NCBI GenBank assembly: GCA_002331335.1
Contig: DCZO01000001.1
Span: 46,772-110,771, forward strand
DNA from: Nitrospira sp. UBA2082
GTDB lineage: Bacteria; Nitrospirota; Nitrospiria; Nitrospirales; Nitrospiraceae
Reading direction: 5' to 3'
Length of the DNA: 64,000 nt
The notes beneath the pieces are model-generated. The model was not told the DNA's origin and made no database searches. It saw only the letters and a list, made by a program, of their open reading frames with translations. Of the stretch, positions 62,863-64,000 are shown piece by piece. Positions within the stretch are counted from its first letter, which is position 1; every line of letters begins with the position of its first letter. Made by a program: the position numbers and the translations under genes.

Positions 62863-63978
62863 ATGCCGGACCTTCGTAGCGTATTAGTGGTGTGCACAAG
62901 GCGGATTGGAGACGTGTTGCTGGCAACGCCGGTCGTGCGGTCGATCAAGGCTGCATATCCGGATGCCGCCGTCGATATGCTGGTGTTCGAAGGAACGCAA
63001 GACGTGATTACCGCGAATCCCGACATCCGTCGAATTTGGACGCTTGCCGAACGTGCGACAACCGGGGCCCAGCTGAGGATGATTCGCTCGCTCTGGCGAC
63101 AATACGATATCGCACTGTCCGTTTTAGGCGGTGATCGTCCTATCCTGTATGCCTGCATTGCCGGGCGATATCGAATCGGGACGTTGGGTACATACAATAA
63201 CTCCTGGTGGAAGCGGAGGCTGCTGAACGTATGGGTACCGTTCGATCGGGTGGGGACTCATACCGTGGCGATGAATCTTCGCCTGCTCGAACCGTTGGGG
63301 ATTGAGCCCTGCGCGACACCGGTTGTTGGATGGACGCGTGCGGACGAAGAAGCCGCCGAACGATTGTTGGGAGGCGCGAGCGATGGCCGGCGGTACGCCG
63401 TGTTGCACGTGTCGCCGAAATTTGCCTATAAGATGTGGACCGCGGCAGGATGGGCCGGGCTCGGACGGTGGCTGACGGACCAAGGACTGACGGTGGTGGT
63501 GACAGGTGGAGACGGACCGATGGAACGGACCTCTTGTGAGGATATCACCCGGCGATTGCCGGAGGGATCGGTTGATCTTGCGGGGCAACTGGGGCTTCCG
63601 GCGCTTGGCTACCTGTTAAGCCGCGCGGCGCTCTATGTGGGGACGGACACGGCGGTCAGCCATATGGCGGCAGCTGTGGGCACTCCGACCGTTGTACTGT
63701 TTGGGCCTTCAAATCCGGTCAAGTGGGGACCATGGCCGAAGGACTTCCCTCCGGACAGCGGCAGTCCTTGGAAAACCAAGGGGTCGCAGCGGCAGGGTAA
63801 TGTCTGGCTTCTGCAGGGAACAGGAGACTGTGTCCCCTGTCTCGCCGAAGGCTGCGGACGTCATGTCAACAGTGTGAGCGACTGCTTGCAGAACTTGCCG
63901 GTTGACCGTGTGATCCAAGCCGCTGAACAGATGCTGGTGATTCGAGAAGATCGAAGGGACATGACGGCTGTCCGGTGA
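62863..63978 (+). CDS. Family 9 glycosyltransferase (WaaQ-like heptosyltransferase)
   Basis: 371 residues. VLVVCTRRIGDVLLATPVVR, YDIALSVLGGDRP, HVSPKFAYKMWTAAGW and VGTDTAVSHMAAAVGTPTV are a GT9 set close to WaaQ/heptosyltransferase III. The insertion WPKDFPPDSGSPWKTKGSQ after GPSNPVKWGP is seen in some lineages. Ends CVPCLAEGCGRHV. It likely adds an outer-core heptose. Confidence 0.88.
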   Translation: MPDLRSVLVVCTRRIGDVLLATPVVRSIKAAYPDAAVDMLVFEGTQDVITANPDIRRIWTLAERATTGAQLRMIRSLWRQYDIALSVLGGDRPILYACIAGRYRIGTLGTYNNSWWKRRLLNVWVPFDRVGTHTVAMNLRLLEPLGIEPCATPVVGWTRADEEAAERLLGGASDGRRYAVLHVSPKFAYKMWTAAGWAGLGRWLTDQGLTVVVTGGDGPMERTSCEDITRRLPEGSVDLAGQLGLPALGYLLSRAALYVGTDTAVSHMAAAVGTPTVVLFGPSNPVKWGPWPKDFPPDSGSPWKTKGSQRQGNVWLLQGTGDCVPCLAEGCGRHVNSVSDCLQNLPVDRVIQAAEQMLVIREDRRDMTAVR

Positions 63979-64000
63979 GGCCGATTCTGTTGCTCGCGAA
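63975..64000 (+). CDS. Start of a further gene, cut by the window edge
   Basis: GTG at 63975 overlaps the GT9 stop (GTGA), as many gene pairs in this window do, and opens a frame reading VRPILLLA up to the edge. A hydrophobic beta-strand start is typical of glycosyltransferases but eight codons do not allow identification. Confidence 0.35.

Overview
The window reads as chromosome of a free-living Gram-negative bacterium with fairly GC-rich DNA. All supported genes lie on the plus strand. Gene content and style (LpxI instead of LpxH, an LpxJ-type DUF374 acyltransferase instead of LpxL/LpxM, GC-rich palindromic intergenic spacers, a NusG-like regulator heading a sugar operon) would fit the Nitrospira/Nitrospirota group. 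That assignment is inference, not proof. I saw no rRNA, tRNA, CRISPR array, transposase or phage gene.

Region 1 (1-15.1 kb) is the lipid A and inner-core block: end of lpxA, lpxI, a Gfo/Idh oxidoreductase (possibly GnnA-like), lpxB, msbA, a DUF374 acyltransferase split by a frameshift at an A9 run, waaA, lpxK, a WaaF-GmhB fusion, a methyltransferase and several family 9 heptosyltransferases. A lower-GC pair (a GT9 and an rmd-like gene) appears to have replaced the front of another GT9 gene, whose 3' end survives as a pseudogene. Palindromic spacers recur between these genes, and one has become the linker of the WaaF-GmhB fusion.

Region 2 (15.2-23.1 kb) starts with two regulators (a winged-helix protein with a nucleotide-binding-like tail, and a NusG/RfaH/UpxY-type antiterminator). 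Nucleotide-sugar genes follow: gmd, fcl, a DegT aminotransferase, cysC, rfbB, rfbA, rfbC. It ends abruptly in a 5' fragment that looks like an O-antigen ABC-2 permease, so a recombination boundary lies near 23.07 kb.

Region 3 (23.2-46.5 kb) is the most unusual part: a sugar-tailoring island built around a NeuB-family synthase. It carries an L-2-hydroxyglutarate-oxidase-like flavoprotein, an SpsF-like cytidylyltransferase, a DegT aminotransferase, an SDR, NeuB, a formyltransferase, a polysaccharide deacetylase, a second Gfo/Idh, a GNAT, a complete asparagine synthetase, an N-acetyl sugar amidotransferase, a small uncharacterised protein, three methyltransferases, a second asparagine-synthetase-like protein without the catalytic Cys2, a KpsS/KpsC-like GT-B protein, a PhyH dioxygenase, another methyltransferase, a beta-helix acyltransferase and a fused ABC exporter. 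Together they suggest a heavily N-modified acidic (nonulosonate-like) sugar made by a non-textbook route.

Region 4 (46.7-64 kb) holds assembly genes: FkbM methyltransferase, glycosyltransferases, acyltransferase, SDR, sulfotransferase (which could use PAPS made via cysC), a WbpV/WbpL-like pair for chain initiation, GT25, WaaL ligase, WaaE-like GT2 and a terminal GT9. A DUF4143 ATPase gene preceded by a perfect 15-bp palindrome interrupts a degenerate epimerase copy here. No intact Wzx, Wzy, Wzm or Wzt was recognised; the fused ABC exporter at 44.4 kb is the only candidate flippase besides MsbA.
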